DNA of 64,000 nt from Saccharibacillus endophyticus. Lineage in GTDB: Bacteria > Bacillota > Bacilli > Paenibacillales > Paenibacillaceae. This document shows, piece after piece, positions 51,045-59,891 of the stretch (the stretch's first letter is position 1; the number at the start of each line of letters is the position of its first letter). The notes below the pieces were generated by a model. It searched no databases, was not told the DNA's origin, and was given only the letters and a program-made list of their open reading frames with translations. A program made the translations under genes and the position numbers. The stretch lies in NCBI RefSeq assembly GCF_013185185.1, contig NZ_JAAZWE010000001.1, forward strand, positions 62,001-126,000, in the 5' to 3' direction.

Positions 51045-51135
51045 GGCTTTTTTGTGACGCGGGGTAACATTTTTTTTCTTTCGAACGTTCTATCTTTAGA
51101 TCGACAAAAGCGAATCAATTCAATACGGCAGAATC

Positions 51136-51459
51136 GTGATTGTGGATGAACGGCGTCCAAGTACTGATGCTGACTTTCTATGGCTTAAGGAAGGCTTAGG
51201 CGAGGAAAAAAGAAAGAATCATATCACTATCTATGTTTTTCATGCAAAAAAACTGCTACAAAGCGAGATAACGTTCTTGTATCAGGTAGCTGAGCATCTC
51301 ACTGATCATGTCGCACTGGCACATTGTCATGTGACCGTGCTTTTTCAGAAAGAAGCCGAGTATGATGCGGCTTTGGATCGTATTCTGGCATCCAAGGGGT
51401 ATTCCGGTTCTGACGTAACAGCATTAGAGAAATTCTTCTACTTTTCGCAGGATGGATAG
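51136..51459 (+). CDS. Hypothetical protein, weakly supported start
   Basis: 107 residues from GTG 51136, with no good ribosome site; the true start may lie elsewhere. The frame reads plausibly as protein (HITIYVFHAKKLLQSEITFL, VALAHCHVTVLFQKEAEYD), with alternating strand and helix, but no family is recognised. Base composition is lower in GC than its neighbours. It could be an acquired or decaying gene. Confidence 0.45.
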   Translation: MIVDERRPSTDADFLWLKEGLGEEKRKNHITIYVFHAKKLLQSEITFLYQVAEHLTDHVALAHCHVTVLFQKEAEYDAALDRILASKGYSGSDVTALEKFFYFSQDG

Positions 51460-51624
51460 GACAGAATAATCTTTACCTTACTCTTACACATCTCTCGAAC
51501 CCTCTTGACGCTGACGGCGTACCATGAACGGATAAAAGCGCGTTAAGCATAGGGATGATACGATAACGGAAACCGCTGTAACAATCGGCTTCTTCGCGTA
51601 TCGGAACGAGAGGAGTTTTATCGA

Positions 51625-52071
51625 ATGACAGCAATCCGGCAGCATACGATTCGCCAATTCGGCGTGAATAGCAGTGAACAGATGGAACCTTTAATGATGG
51701 GAATTGGCTTATCTGCCGCCCCGGCCCTGATTCTGCCGGATACGGCAACATGCGGAGAGACCCAGCGTTTGCTGCTTGAACAGCCGCAAGCCGCATGTAT
51801 CGTGGTATGCGACCGGAAGCAGCGCCCCGTCGGGTTGGTGATGAGCGATGCGTTTTACATCCAAATGAATGCCGAGTACGAGCCTGAGCATCTGTACGAG
51901 CTTTCGATCAGCCGACTGATGAATCTGCATCCGTTAAAAGTCGATTTTGCCACGCCGCCGGGAATCGTGCGCGAACGCGCAGAGTCCCGTCCTTCCCGCA
52001 CGCGGAAAGATGCAATCGTGGTGACTCGTGAAGGTGAATTCTTCGGCGTCATTCTGCCCGAGAATCTGTAA
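51625..52071 (+). CDS. CBS-domain protein
   Basis: 148 residues, ATG 51625 behind GAGAGGAG. A paired CBS-like module covers most of it: QAACIVVCDRKQRPVGLVMS then DAFYIQMNAEYEPEHLYELS with ISRLMNLHPLKVD, and KDAIVVTREGEFFGVIL. CBS pairs bind adenosyl nucleotides. The FYIQM/LYELS/RLMNLHPL pattern matches the N-terminal part of some Paenibacillus GGDEF proteins, so this may be a free-standing or truncated sensor. No catalytic domain follows; a terminator lies right after it. Confidence 0.7.
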   Translation: MTAIRQHTIRQFGVNSSEQMEPLMMGIGLSAAPALILPDTATCGETQRLLLEQPQAACIVVCDRKQRPVGLVMSDAFYIQMNAEYEPEHLYELSISRLMNLHPLKVDFATPPGIVRERAESRPSRTRKDAIVVTREGEFFGVILPENL

Positions 52072-52113
52072 GTGAGAGCAGCATGCCCACCGTGCAATTT
52101 TTCGGAATGAAAT

Positions 52114-52155
52114 AAAGGACCTCAACCCCGTAACCGCGGGAATTGAGGTCCTTTT
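52114..52155. terminator. Bidirectional terminator
   Basis: AAAGGACCTCAA (52114-52125) pairs with TTGAGGTCCTTT (52143-52154), then T. Lies between the CBS gene and the opposing hydrolase gene. Confidence 0.88.
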
Positions 52156-52177
52156 TGCATAGTGAAGCCCAAAACAA

Positions 52178-53017
52178 TCAGGTGCGATCCAGCCAGTCGA
52201 ACATATCGTTCAGCACTCGTAAACGAATCTCCTGCGGCATATGATGACCTAATCCGTCCAGCGTCATCAACTCGGTCGTTTTGCCCAGCCTTTGCAACTC
52301 TTCATACATCCGTTCGCCGTGCCCGTATTCCACCTGCGCGTCTTCCGTTCCGTGCATAATAAGAACCGGGCATGAGAGGCGCCGGGCCATATGGATCGGA
52401 GAACGTTCCATGTAGGCTTCGGGGATTTTGTAAACGGAGCCGTTCATGACCCGCTTGAGCATTTTTCGCAGATCGATCCGTTCTTCATAGGTTCGACCCA
52501 GATCGGACAATCCGCCCCAGAGTACGAGCTGGGCGGCATGTTCCTCGATCGCGGCATCCGTGGCATTGATCGAACCGCGCGAGAAGCCGAGCACGGCGAT
52601 TCGTTTCGGATCGGCTTGCGGAAAAACTCGGGCAATCCGCATGGCCACGCGCGAATCCTCCAAGTCTTCTCCTCCGAACCGGTCATGTCCGACGCCGCTT
52701 TCGCCGCCGCGGTAACAGGGGGCGACGACGATTCGGCCGAAGGACGCGAATTCGGCCAGCCAGTCCAGTCGTACCTTGCCCACTCGTCCGATCCCGCCGC
52801 GGCAATACACGAGTACCGGATAGGGCTCTTTACGCGGGGGCTTACTCATCGCTGACGGCAAGATGCAGGCGACAAGCTTCGCGCTCAATTCCTCGTCATT
52901 GAACTCGCGCCTCAAAAATCCGGTGAATGCTTCTTCCGTGAAACTCAATTCCGGCGGAAGGGCCGCATAACCGGCGACCCGCAGTCCTCCGGACAAATAA
53001 GTGAATCGATAGATCAT
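52178..53017 (-). CDS. Alpha/beta hydrolase, prolyl-oligopeptidase-like
   Basis: 279 residues. The ATG at 53017 follows AAAGGAGG; the longer frame to 53101 has no ribosome site. Catalytic triad: Ser in AVLGFSRGSINA, Asp in IMHGTEDAQVEYGHGERMY, His in LDGLGHHMPQE. The oxyanion-side strand is VLVYCRGGIGRVGKVRL. It belongs with the S9-like or dienelactone-hydrolase-like esterases. No signal peptide, so it is cytoplasmic. The substrate is unknown. Confidence 0.86.
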   Translation of the reverse strand: MIYRFTYLSGGLRVAGYAALPPELSFTEEAFTGFLRREFNDEELSAKLVACILPSAMSKPPRKEPYPVLVYCRGGIGRVGKVRLDWLAEFASFGRIVVAPCYRGGESGVGHDRFGGEDLEDSRVAMRIARVFPQADPKRIAVLGFSRGSINATDAAIEEHAAQLVLWGGLSDLGRTYEERIDLRKMLKRVMNGSVYKIPEAYMERSPIHMARRLSCPVLIMHGTEDAQVEYGHGERMYEELQRLGKTTELMTLDGLGHHMPQEIRLRVLNDMFDWLDRT

Positions 53018-53362
53018 GGCAGCCTCCTTTCGCGCTCGTGCGCATTGTGTATGATAGATATGGAATGGTAGCTTGTCCAAGTCAAACGTAAGGTTGATCA
53101 AGCTGCTCGTACCATGACCGCTTAAGATGTTAGGTTACGCCCATCGAAAACCCGCTTGAACCGTACGTGTTTCCGATGGACGCAAACCTCAAATGGAATG
53201 CGGTCAAAGTACTAGAATCCTTCTATTTTACCCTGTATAAAGCTTCATTTCGAATTTTAAAACTTTTTTTCGCGAATAGGGATACAAAATCCGGGAGGCC
53301 CCCGTCTTCTCAGTGTATATACGGCAAGGAAGAGCGGCCGCACTTCACAAGGAGGTTCACCG
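53018..53362. other. Intergenic region upstream of the ECF sigma operon
   Basis: 345 bp. I see no coding frame with a ribosome site except the sigma gene's own AAGGAGG at 53348-53356. A T-rich stretch at 53228-53275 may hold a promoter, but I could not place a convincing AAC/CGT ECF promoter at normal spacing. The left end should hold the promoter of the minus-strand hydrolase. Confidence 0.4.
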
Positions 53363-53890
53363 ATGGACAATTTGAATACGGAATCCGACGCGTTCCGCGC
53401 GGTATTTCTCGAATATTATCCCGGCGTACGCCGGAAGCTGATCGCGATGGTCAAAGACGAGGCGACGGCGGAGGATTTGGCGCAGGAAGTATTTTTGCGG
53501 CTGTACCGCAATCCGCCGGACGATCCGAGAGTGATCGGAGCCTGGCTGCATCGGGTGCTGACCCGGATCGCTTACGACAACACGGATCGCCTGGTCAGAC
53601 AGCGGAAACTTCAGGAGAAGCAGGAACAGTATTTCGATCGGGAAAAGACCTGGGAAAGCGGCGAAGAGGCGCTGGTGCGGAGCGAAGATCGCCAACAGAT
53701 CAACGAGCTGCTCGGCGAACTGCCGGAACGGGATCGACAAGCGTTGATGCTGCGATACTCCGGCTACAGTTACGCGGAGATCGCCGAAGAAATTCGCGTC
53801 AGCCCGCCAAGAGTGGGATCGCTGCTCAACCGGGCCGCCGAGAAGCTGCGCAAACGCGCCTCGGGCAAGCGTAACGGATTGGAACTGTAA
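53363..53890 (+). CDS. ECF RNA polymerase sigma factor
   Basis: 175 residues, ATG 53363 behind AAGGAGGTTC. Sigma region 2 is FLEYYPGVRRKLIAMV and ATAEDLAQEVFLRLYR; region 4 is LLGELPERDRQALMLRYSGY then YAEIAEEIRVSPPRVGSLLN. Size and motifs fit SigV/SigW-like extracytoplasmic-function factors. It is followed 36 bp later by a membrane anti-sigma gene and then an ABC exporter, so it likely controls this operon in response to envelope stress. Confidence 0.94.
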   Translation: MDNLNTESDAFRAVFLEYYPGVRRKLIAMVKDEATAEDLAQEVFLRLYRNPPDDPRVIGAWLHRVLTRIAYDNTDRLVRQRKLQEKQEQYFDREKTWESGEEALVRSEDRQQINELLGELPERDRQALMLRYSGYSYAEIAEEIRVSPPRVGSLLNRAAEKLRKRASGKRNGLEL

Positions 53891-53926
53891 CAGGTGAATA
53901 ATACGAACTTTCGGGAGGGTTAAGCG

Positions 53927-55042
53927 ATGACAACGAACAGAAGCAGCGAGCACGACGAACAAGCGCTTGCGAACCAGGCTTGGGAAAAGATGCAGGCGCG
54001 CTTGCGGGAAGAGCCGGTCAATCCGGCGTGGGCGACATGGGAAGAACGCAAAGCGACCTTGCACGGAACGAACAAGGAGGAAGAAAACAGCATGAATAAC
54101 GACAAACCGGGCATTTCCGCCGCGGAAGATCAGCCGTCCGTTTTGAACGGTCAACCGAGCTTGCCTTTTACGCCTCAAGCTTCGAAAAAGAAACGCAAAC
54201 GCGCCGTCCGTTTCGCGGTCGCGGCGGCAGCGGCGGCAGTGATCGTCACGGCGGTAACTCCGGCCGGCAACAACGCGCTGGCGAGCATCTTGAACACATT
54301 CACGATGCAGGATACCGTGGTCGTGCAGGAAGACGAAATGAGCAACATGATGCAGATGGTGTATAACGCCAACGATCATTACGAATCGATCAACGCGTAC
54401 GGCAGTTTCGCCAGCACGGCGGAAGGTCATTTCGATCCGGAAATGACGGCGGAACAGATTCGGGCCGAACTGGGGTTCGAGCCGATCTCCGGTCCGGGGG
54501 GCGATACGGGAAGGCTGAGCGCTTCGATCGGCAGCAAGACCGAAATGAAGCTTAACGTGCAGGAGATGAACGAAACGCTGAAAAAACTCGGAGCGGATCA
54601 TTTGTTCCCGGCGGAGGCCGACGGCAAAGCTATCACGATGACGCGCCCGGCTGCGGTCATTTACAACTTCGGCGACGACGAAGCGGAGTGGGCGGTGCTG
54701 AACCAATCGGAGATGCCTACCGTAGAGTTCGATCCGTCTTTCCCGGTCGAAGAAACGATGAATGCGGTCATCAATTTCCCTTACCTGCCGCAGGATTTGC
54801 GTACGAGTCTCCAAAAGGCAGCCGTATCAAGCGGACGCCTGCCGCTGCCGATGTACGCGAACGGCAAAGCGCAAAGTTTCGAAGTCGACGGCGTGAACGT
54901 CACCTATACGTTTAACGATAGCTATTCGCGCAACGCGTTTTGGATCAAAAACGATCAGCTGTTCGAATTCAACGCGGGCGAAAATTTCAAAGGCGGCGAA
55001 ACCGGATTCCTCGATTTCGTGAAAGGACTGGCTGCCCAGTGA
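53927..55042 (+). CDS. Membrane-anchored anti-sigma factor, putative
   Basis: 371 residues, ATG 53927 behind CGGGAGGGTT. A charged N-terminal cytoplasmic part (about 1-90; DEQALANQAWEKMQARLREE) would bind the sigma factor. A single membrane helix follows at about 92-112 after a basic KKKRKR stop. The external domain (about 113-371) contains DPEMTAEQIRAELGFEPISG and QSFEVDGVNVTYTFNDSYS, reminiscent of DUF4367-type anti-sigma domains. No zinc-binding HxxxCxxC motif is present. Position after the sigma gene is the main support. Its TGA overlaps the GTG start of the ABC ATPase. Confidence 0.75.
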   Translation: MTTNRSSEHDEQALANQAWEKMQARLREEPVNPAWATWEERKATLHGTNKEEENSMNNDKPGISAAEDQPSVLNGQPSLPFTPQASKKKRKRAVRFAVAAAAAAVIVTAVTPAGNNALASILNTFTMQDTVVVQEDEMSNMMQMVYNANDHYESINAYGSFASTAEGHFDPEMTAEQIRAELGFEPISGPGGDTGRLSASIGSKTEMKLNVQEMNETLKKLGADHLFPAEADGKAITMTRPAAVIYNFGDDEAEWAVLNQSEMPTVEFDPSFPVEETMNAVINFPYLPQDLRTSLQKAAVSSGRLPLPMYANGKAQSFEVDGVNVTYTFNDSYSRNAFWIKNDQLFEFNAGENFKGGETGFLDFVKGLAAQ

Positions 55043-56013
55043 ATAGCGTGATTCCTGCGATTCATACTCAAGCACTCAGCAAAATCTACGATAACGGACG
55101 CGGCTGCAGGAATATCACGTTGACGGTCGGACAAGGGGAAGCCTTCGGCTTCCTCGGTCCCAACGGCGCGGGTAAAAGCACTTTCGTCAAAACGCTTGTC
55201 GGGCTTGTTGCCGCGAGCGGCGGAAGCGGTTCGCTTCTCGGACATCCGATCGACTCGCTCGAAGCGCGCAAACACATCGGCTACCTGCCGGAACTGTACC
55301 GTTACCCCGAATGGCTGAGCGGCGAAGAAGTGATGAAATTCCATGCCGGGCTGCTCGGGATCAAAGGCGGCGAAGCCAAGCGGCGGATCCGCGAACGCCT
55401 CGACGAAGTCGGCATCGGCAAACGGGGTTCCGACCGGGTCAAACAGTATTCCAAAGGTATGCAGCAGCGGCTCGGCCTGGCCTGCGCGCTGCTCGGCGAC
55501 CCGAAGCTTTTGTTTCTCGACGAGCCTTCGTCGGCGATGGACCCGGTCGGCAGGCGCGAAGTGCGCGAACTGCTGCTGGAGCTGAAAAAAAGAGGCACGA
55601 CCCTGTTCCTCAACTCGCATCTGATGGAGGACGTGGAGACGGTCTGCGACCGCATGTCGCTGATGTTGAACGGCGACATGATCCGCAGCGGTTCCGTCGA
55701 AGACGTATTGAAAACGAAAGTCCGCTGGCGCTTCAAGGTCGGCGGCTTTTCGCCGCTTATTCTGGACTGGCTGCGCGAGGAAAGCGGTTTGAGCATCGCG
55801 TTGGCGGATCCGGCCCATGATGCGGAAGCCGCCTGGGACATGCCCGTGTGGCTGGAAGCGGATGTGTCGGACGAAAATCAGGCAGGCTTGTTGAACATGC
55901 TGCTGATCGAGCAGGGCATGACGCTGTACGAATCGTCCATGCAAAAAGAAAAACTCGAGGATTGGTTCGTGGAAACCGTATCCGGACGCGACCAAAGGGG
56001 GGAACGGGGATGA
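55039..56013 (+). CDS. ABC transporter ATP-binding protein (ABC-2 exporter type)
   Basis: 324 residues. The GTG at 55039 overlaps the anti-sigma stop by four bases (GTGA); GTG 55048 is an alternative. Walker A GPNGAGKST, signature YSKGMQQRLGLA, Walker B LLFLDEPSSAMD and the switch His in LFLNSHLMEDVE are all present. The C-terminal extension of about 90 residues (WRFKVGGFSPLILDWL) is typical of ABC-2 exporters such as the CcmA/NatA group. It works with the permease at 56010. Confidence 0.93.
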   Translation: MNSVIPAIHTQALSKIYDNGRGCRNITLTVGQGEAFGFLGPNGAGKSTFVKTLVGLVAASGGSGSLLGHPIDSLEARKHIGYLPELYRYPEWLSGEEVMKFHAGLLGIKGGEAKRRIRERLDEVGIGKRGSDRVKQYSKGMQQRLGLACALLGDPKLLFLDEPSSAMDPVGRREVRELLLELKKRGTTLFLNSHLMEDVETVCDRMSLMLNGDMIRSGSVEDVLKTKVRWRFKVGGFSPLILDWLREESGLSIALADPAHDAEAAWDMPVWLEADVSDENQAGLLNMLLIEQGMTLYESSMQKEKLEDWFVETVSGRDQRGERG

Positions 56014-56846
56014 ATACGATCATTGCTTCGACGTGGCAGGAAATGCTGCGCCGCAAAATGCTGCTGATCACCTTGATACTGACCGCGTTGTTCCTGGCCG
56101 TGTTTTGGTTTATCGCGGATACGGTCGGAGCGGATTCGACAGCCGGGGGAGACCTGCTTATGCAATATGCGCGGCGAAGTGCCATCTTGTCGCTCGGATT
56201 CTTTTTCGGCGGCTTCGTGGTGGCGTTCCTGGCGATCTTCAGCTCGTTCTCGGTCATTTCGGGCGAAGCCGAACAGGGCGTGCTTCAATCCGTGTTGACC
56301 CGTCCCATTCCGCGCTGGAAATGGTACGTCGGCCGCTGGATCGGATACGTTTCGCTGATCGGCGCGTATGCGCTGATATTGTTTGTAGCGATTTTGCTCA
56401 TTACCAACGTCCATGCCGGCATGACTCGGGATTACGGCGATATTGCCGTTTCGCTGCTATTGTTCCTGGCTGCGGTTCCCGTTCTGGTCAGCGCTTCGAT
56501 GGTCGGCTCGACGCTGTTCTCCGGTATCGGAAACGGCGTGTTCATGACGATGCTGTACGGGGCGGGCTGGCTCGGCGGAATGGTGGAGAAGGTGCGCGGC
56601 GCGCTGCCCGTCGAACCGGACGTGGAAGCGACATTGAGCCGGATCGGGGCGCTGCTGTCTTTGATCATGCCGGCCGACGGACTCAATCGCCGCATGCAGT
56701 ACGTCTTGACGCAGGGAGCCGGAGAAACGATTCCTTTTCTGACGGGCGGAAATCCGCCGTCGAACGCGTTCGTTTGGTATGCGGGCGTTTTCGCGATTTT
56801 TGCTTTCGGTCTCGGATTGTGGTTATTTAAAAGAAAAGACTTTTAA
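56010..56846 (+). CDS. ABC-2 type transporter permease
   Basis: 278 residues, start in an ATGA overlap with the ATPase gene, GGGGGAACGGGG upstream. Six membrane segments: helix 1 MLLITLILTALFLAVFWFIA, helix 2 ILSLGFFFGGFVVAFLAIFS, then the family motif ISGEAEQGVLQSVLTRPIPR. The last helix is FVWYAGVFAIFAFGLGLWLF, ending KRKDF. Probably exports a peptide, lipid or antibiotic as part of an envelope-stress response. Confidence 0.92.
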   Translation: MNTIIASTWQEMLRRKMLLITLILTALFLAVFWFIADTVGADSTAGGDLLMQYARRSAILSLGFFFGGFVVAFLAIFSSFSVISGEAEQGVLQSVLTRPIPRWKWYVGRWIGYVSLIGAYALILFVAILLITNVHAGMTRDYGDIAVSLLLFLAAVPVLVSASMVGSTLFSGIGNGVFMTMLYGAGWLGGMVEKVRGALPVEPDVEATLSRIGALLSLIMPADGLNRRMQYVLTQGAGETIPFLTGGNPPSNAFVWYAGVFAIFAFGLGLWLFKRKDF

Positions 56847-56884
56847 AGCACCGCAAGTTTTTTACCGGGAAGGGGCAATGGCTT

Positions 56885-57466
56885 ATGGGCCGACAAACGT
56901 ATCACGTGCCGTTCGGGGCCGAACCTGCGAAACGAACGGTCAAAGGAACGCTGATCTTCTACGATTCGTTCGAGCAGGTTTCCGACGAGCAGTTGGAGCG
57001 AGCAGCCGAGCTGGCCATCGCCCGTTCGTTCTCGCAGCTGGTGCTGTATCCGCTGCATGAGGCGACGGTGAAGCGGCTGACGGGAGAGAACGCCAGCGCT
57101 TTTTACAAACGGGACGATCGAGTTCATGAGTGGCGGCGCAATCAACAGATCATGCGCAATGTGACGGTGGAGAACTGGGACGGCAAACGAAAAAAGTACA
57201 CGCCGCTCGAAGCGGCACTGCGGTTTATGGACGAAAAGTATCCGTCGCCGCTGTTCCTGTATCTGACCGCCTATAACGCCAATCGCTTCGCGTCGTTCGC
57301 CACGTTCGAAGAATGGATCGCGAAGATCCGGCTGGTGCTGGACGAAACGCCGCAGCGCCTGCATCCGAGATTGGAAAAGTTCCGCCATCGTTGGGATACG
57401 GTCGGGGAACTGCTGGCGAAGGAGAAGCCGGAGGATCAGCCGGACGCCCGTCCGCGCAAACGTTAA
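56885..57466 (+). CDS. Conserved-looking hypothetical protein in the sigma/ABC operon
   Basis: 193 residues, ATG 56885 behind GGGAAGGGG, 38 bp after the permease. A soluble, basic protein with strand-helix alternation (VKGTLIFYDSFEQVSDEQLE, LAIARSFSQLVLYPLHEATV, FLYLTAYNANRFASF) and the charged KRDDRVHEWRRNQQIM. The first strand-helix units could be a nucleotide-type alpha/beta fold, but I see no binding motif and do not recognise the family. A terminator follows, so it is the last gene of the operon. Confidence 0.65.
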   Translation: MGRQTYHVPFGAEPAKRTVKGTLIFYDSFEQVSDEQLERAAELAIARSFSQLVLYPLHEATVKRLTGENASAFYKRDDRVHEWRRNQQIMRNVTVENWDGKRKKYTPLEAALRFMDEKYPSPLFLYLTAYNANRFASFATFEEWIAKIRLVLDETPQRLHPRLEKFRHRWDTVGELLAKEKPEDQPDARPRKR

Positions 57467-57510
57467 GCAGGATTCACAATCGTTTCACACGTGCATCAGC
57501 CGGACCCGAG

Positions 57511-57542
57511 CCGTTTCCTTTACACTGAAGGAGACGGTTTTT
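57511..57542 (+). terminator. Terminator of the sigma/ABC operon
   Basis: CCGT-T-TCCTT (57511-57520) pairs with AAGGA-G-ACGG (57528-57537), loop TACACTG, then five to six T. It ends 24 bp before the next start codon. Confidence 0.8.
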
Positions 57543-57565
57543 CATATGCGAAAAGAGGAAAAGCG

Positions 57566-58939
57566 ATGCCTACTATTTTTCAAAAAAGTTTCCCTTTGCT
57601 GACAATCCTGGCGATCTCCGCGTTGGTTCTATCCGGTTGTGAAAGTGGAGCGGGTTCCGTGTCGGCACAGCCCGCATCGATCGGACGCGGCGAGGACGTC
57701 ACGCTGGCGGTAGCGACGGATATCCATTATCTGAGCGGACGGCTGACGGATCACGGCAAAGCCTTTGATACTTATGTCTATGCAGGCGACGGCAAGCAGC
57801 TCGATTACAGCGAGGAACTGCTTGATGCGTTTACGCAGCAGATAGCAGAAGAACGCCCGAACGTCCTGATTTTAAGCGGCGATTTGACCAACAACGGAGA
57901 ACTGGAAAGCCATGAGGATCTAGCCGAGAAGCTGCAAAAGGTTGAACAGGCCGGAACCCGCGTTTATGTCATTCCGGGCAATCATGATCTTCTCAATCCG
58001 TGGGCGCGCAGCTTCAAGGGAGAGGATCAGTATAAGGCCGCCTCCGTCACCGAAGAGCAGTTTACCGAAATTTATGGAGCATACGGGTACGACGAAGCCG
58101 TATCCCGCGATTCGTCTTCGCTCAGTTATCTGGTTAAGCCTTCCGACGGTATTTGGCTGCTGATGCTGGATACGAGCAAGTACAAGAACAACGCCAAGCT
58201 GGGCTATCCGGAGACGGGCGGCGAGTTGAAGGCTGGCACGTTGAAGTGGATTCAGGACTGCGGTCAGCAAGCCAAACAAGTAGGTGCCCGAATCATCCCG
58301 GTCATGCACCATAACCTGACGGATCACAGCGATGTGGTGAAGGAGGGCTTTACGCTCGATAACGCGGCGGAGGTACAGGAAGTATTGGCTCAATATGAGA
58401 TGACGCCGTCGCTCAGCGGACATATCCATATTCAACATATCGCGTCGGTCGAAAATGGCGGGCGCAAGTTGACCGATATCGTCACCGGGGCGCAGTCGGT
58501 GTCGCCGAATCGGTACGGGCTGCTCGCTTATGATGCCTCTGCCCATGAGCTTCATTACGAAGCGCGCATGACGGATGTTGAAGGCTGGGCGAAGAAGAGC
58601 GGCAGCACCGATAAGAATTTGTTGGGTTTCCGCGAGTATTCCCGAGATTTTTTTGCCGGATTCGGATATGACATGGCCTTCAAGCGTCTGATCGCGGACG
58701 ATACGTACACATCCGAACAAGTCGAAGCAATGGCTCGGACGATGGCGGACGTGAACGTGAGTTACTTTGCGGGCACCCAGCAGCAGGATCGGGCGGCGAT
58801 CATGGCGTCCGAAGGCTATCGGCTGTGGACAGAGTCGGAAGGGAACTTTACGAAAAGCTATGTGGAGAGCATCGTGGGGACGGAAGGAGCAGCGAATAAT
58901 CTGTCGTTGACGACGGACTTTTCGTTACCGCGGCCATAA
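57566..58939 (+). CDS. Metallophosphoesterase lipoprotein
   Basis: 457 residues. The ATG at 57566 behind AGAGGAAA gives a proper lipoprotein signal with lipobox VLSGC (C25); the frame extends upstream to 57491 through the terminator. Calcineurin-like phosphoesterase motifs: D52 and H54 in VATDIHYL, GD in LILSGDLTNNG, GNHD in VIPGNHDLL, His in IIPVMHHNLTDH, and GHxH in LSGHIHIQHI. All five metal-site motifs are intact. It is anchored on the outer face of the membrane and probably hydrolyses phosphate esters such as nucleotides or lipid phosphates. The C-terminal 100 residues are a helical extension. Confidence 0.9.
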   Translation: MPTIFQKSFPLLTILAISALVLSGCESGAGSVSAQPASIGRGEDVTLAVATDIHYLSGRLTDHGKAFDTYVYAGDGKQLDYSEELLDAFTQQIAEERPNVLILSGDLTNNGELESHEDLAEKLQKVEQAGTRVYVIPGNHDLLNPWARSFKGEDQYKAASVTEEQFTEIYGAYGYDEAVSRDSSSLSYLVKPSDGIWLLMLDTSKYKNNAKLGYPETGGELKAGTLKWIQDCGQQAKQVGARIIPVMHHNLTDHSDVVKEGFTLDNAAEVQEVLAQYEMTPSLSGHIHIQHIASVENGGRKLTDIVTGAQSVSPNRYGLLAYDASAHELHYEARMTDVEGWAKKSGSTDKNLLGFREYSRDFFAGFGYDMAFKRLIADDTYTSEQVEAMARTMADVNVSYFAGTQQQDRAAIMASEGYRLWTESEGNFTKSYVESIVGTEGAANNLSLTTDFSLPRP

Positions 58940-58956
58940 GTTTCGAGCGAAAAGGG

Positions 58957-59001
58957 TTTGTATTCGTACTCGCGCCGTATTAACATGGAAGCGAATACAA
59001 A
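58957..59001 (+). repeat. Inverted repeat between phosphoesterase and isomerase genes
   Basis: TTTGTATTCG (58957-58966) and CGAATACAAA (58992-59001) pair perfectly across a 25-nt loop. A direct repeat GCGCTGCGG (twice) follows. Could be a weak terminator or an operator for the isomerase gene. Confidence 0.5.
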
Positions 59002-59054
59002 AGGCGAGCGCTGCGGATTGCGCTGCGGTCATTCGCCATACATAGGAGGAACTC

Positions 59055-59891
59055 ATGTTAAAAGGACTGACGCGTGCCGGATTGGGCAGCATCGAAAACG
59101 ATGAGCAATTTTTGAAGTTGGCGTCCGACGCCGGATTTGACAGTGTGGATCTGAATGCAAGAGCGTTGATCGAGCAATACGGGGAAAAGGGCGCGATCGA
59201 GCTTTTTCAAAGGTATAATCTTCAACTCGGTTCGATCGATCTGCCCGTCGAATGGCGTGCGGATGAAGAAGCATTTCTGGCTGGCCTCCCGGCGCTGACC
59301 GAAGCGGCTGCGGCCGCACGCAAGCTGGGCTGTACACGCTGCTGCACCTACGTGCTGCCTTCAACCGACCAAATGTCTGCTCACTTTATGGCTTTGGCAA
59401 CTCGTCGACTGCGCATCTGCGCACAAATTCTGGGCGCTTACGGCATCCGGCTCGGCTTGGAGTTCGTCGGCCCGCATCATCTTCGCACCGCCTGGAAATA
59501 CCCGTTCATCTGGACGATGCAAGACACGCTGGATTGGATCGACGCAATCGGCGAACCCAACGTCGGCTTATTGCTGGACGCCTACCACTGGCATACCAAC
59601 AACTTGACCGTCACGGATCTCGAACGACTACAGCCTCACCAGATCGTCCATGTCCATCTCAACGACGCCAAAGACCTGCCCGTCGACCAAATCCTGGACA
59701 ACGACCGTATCTACCCCGGCGAAGGTATCATCGACTTGCCCGGATTCTTGCGCGCCTTGAACCAAATCGGCTACACCGACTTCGTGACCCAAGAAATCCT
59801 GACGCCGTCCGCGCCGAAGGAAAGTCCTGAAAAACTCGTGCAGCGCTCTAAAAAAGGCTACGATCAAGTGTTTTCCGCCGCAGGCTTGTAG
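59055..59891 (+). CDS. Sugar phosphate isomerase/epimerase family protein (xylose-isomerase-like barrel)
   Basis: 278 residues, ATG 59055 behind TAGGAGGA. TIM barrel of the AP-endonuclease-2/IolE-IolI group: start LTRAGLGSIENDEQFLKLA, metal-side residues in IRLGLEFVGPHH (Glu), VGLLLDAYHWHTNN (Asp, His), IVHVHLNDAKD (His, Asp) and VTQEILTP (Glu). One divalent metal is expected. Substrates in this family include inositol derivatives and keto-sugars; none is indicated here. Monocistronic. Confidence 0.88.
   Translation: MLKGLTRAGLGSIENDEQFLKLASDAGFDSVDLNARALIEQYGEKGAIELFQRYNLQLGSIDLPVEWRADEEAFLAGLPALTEAAAAARKLGCTRCCTYVLPSTDQMSAHFMALATRRLRICAQILGAYGIRLGLEFVGPHHLRTAWKYPFIWTMQDTLDWIDAIGEPNVGLLLDAYHWHTNNLTVTDLERLQPHQIVHVHLNDAKDLPVDQILDNDRIYPGEGIIDLPGFLRALNQIGYTDFVTQEILTPSAPKESPEKLVQRSKKGYDQVFSAAGL

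Noticed and set aside
51080..51095. CGAACGTTC as a LexA (SOS) box
   Set aside because: The half-sites abut; the Bacillus LexA box needs four bases between CGAAC and GTTCG.
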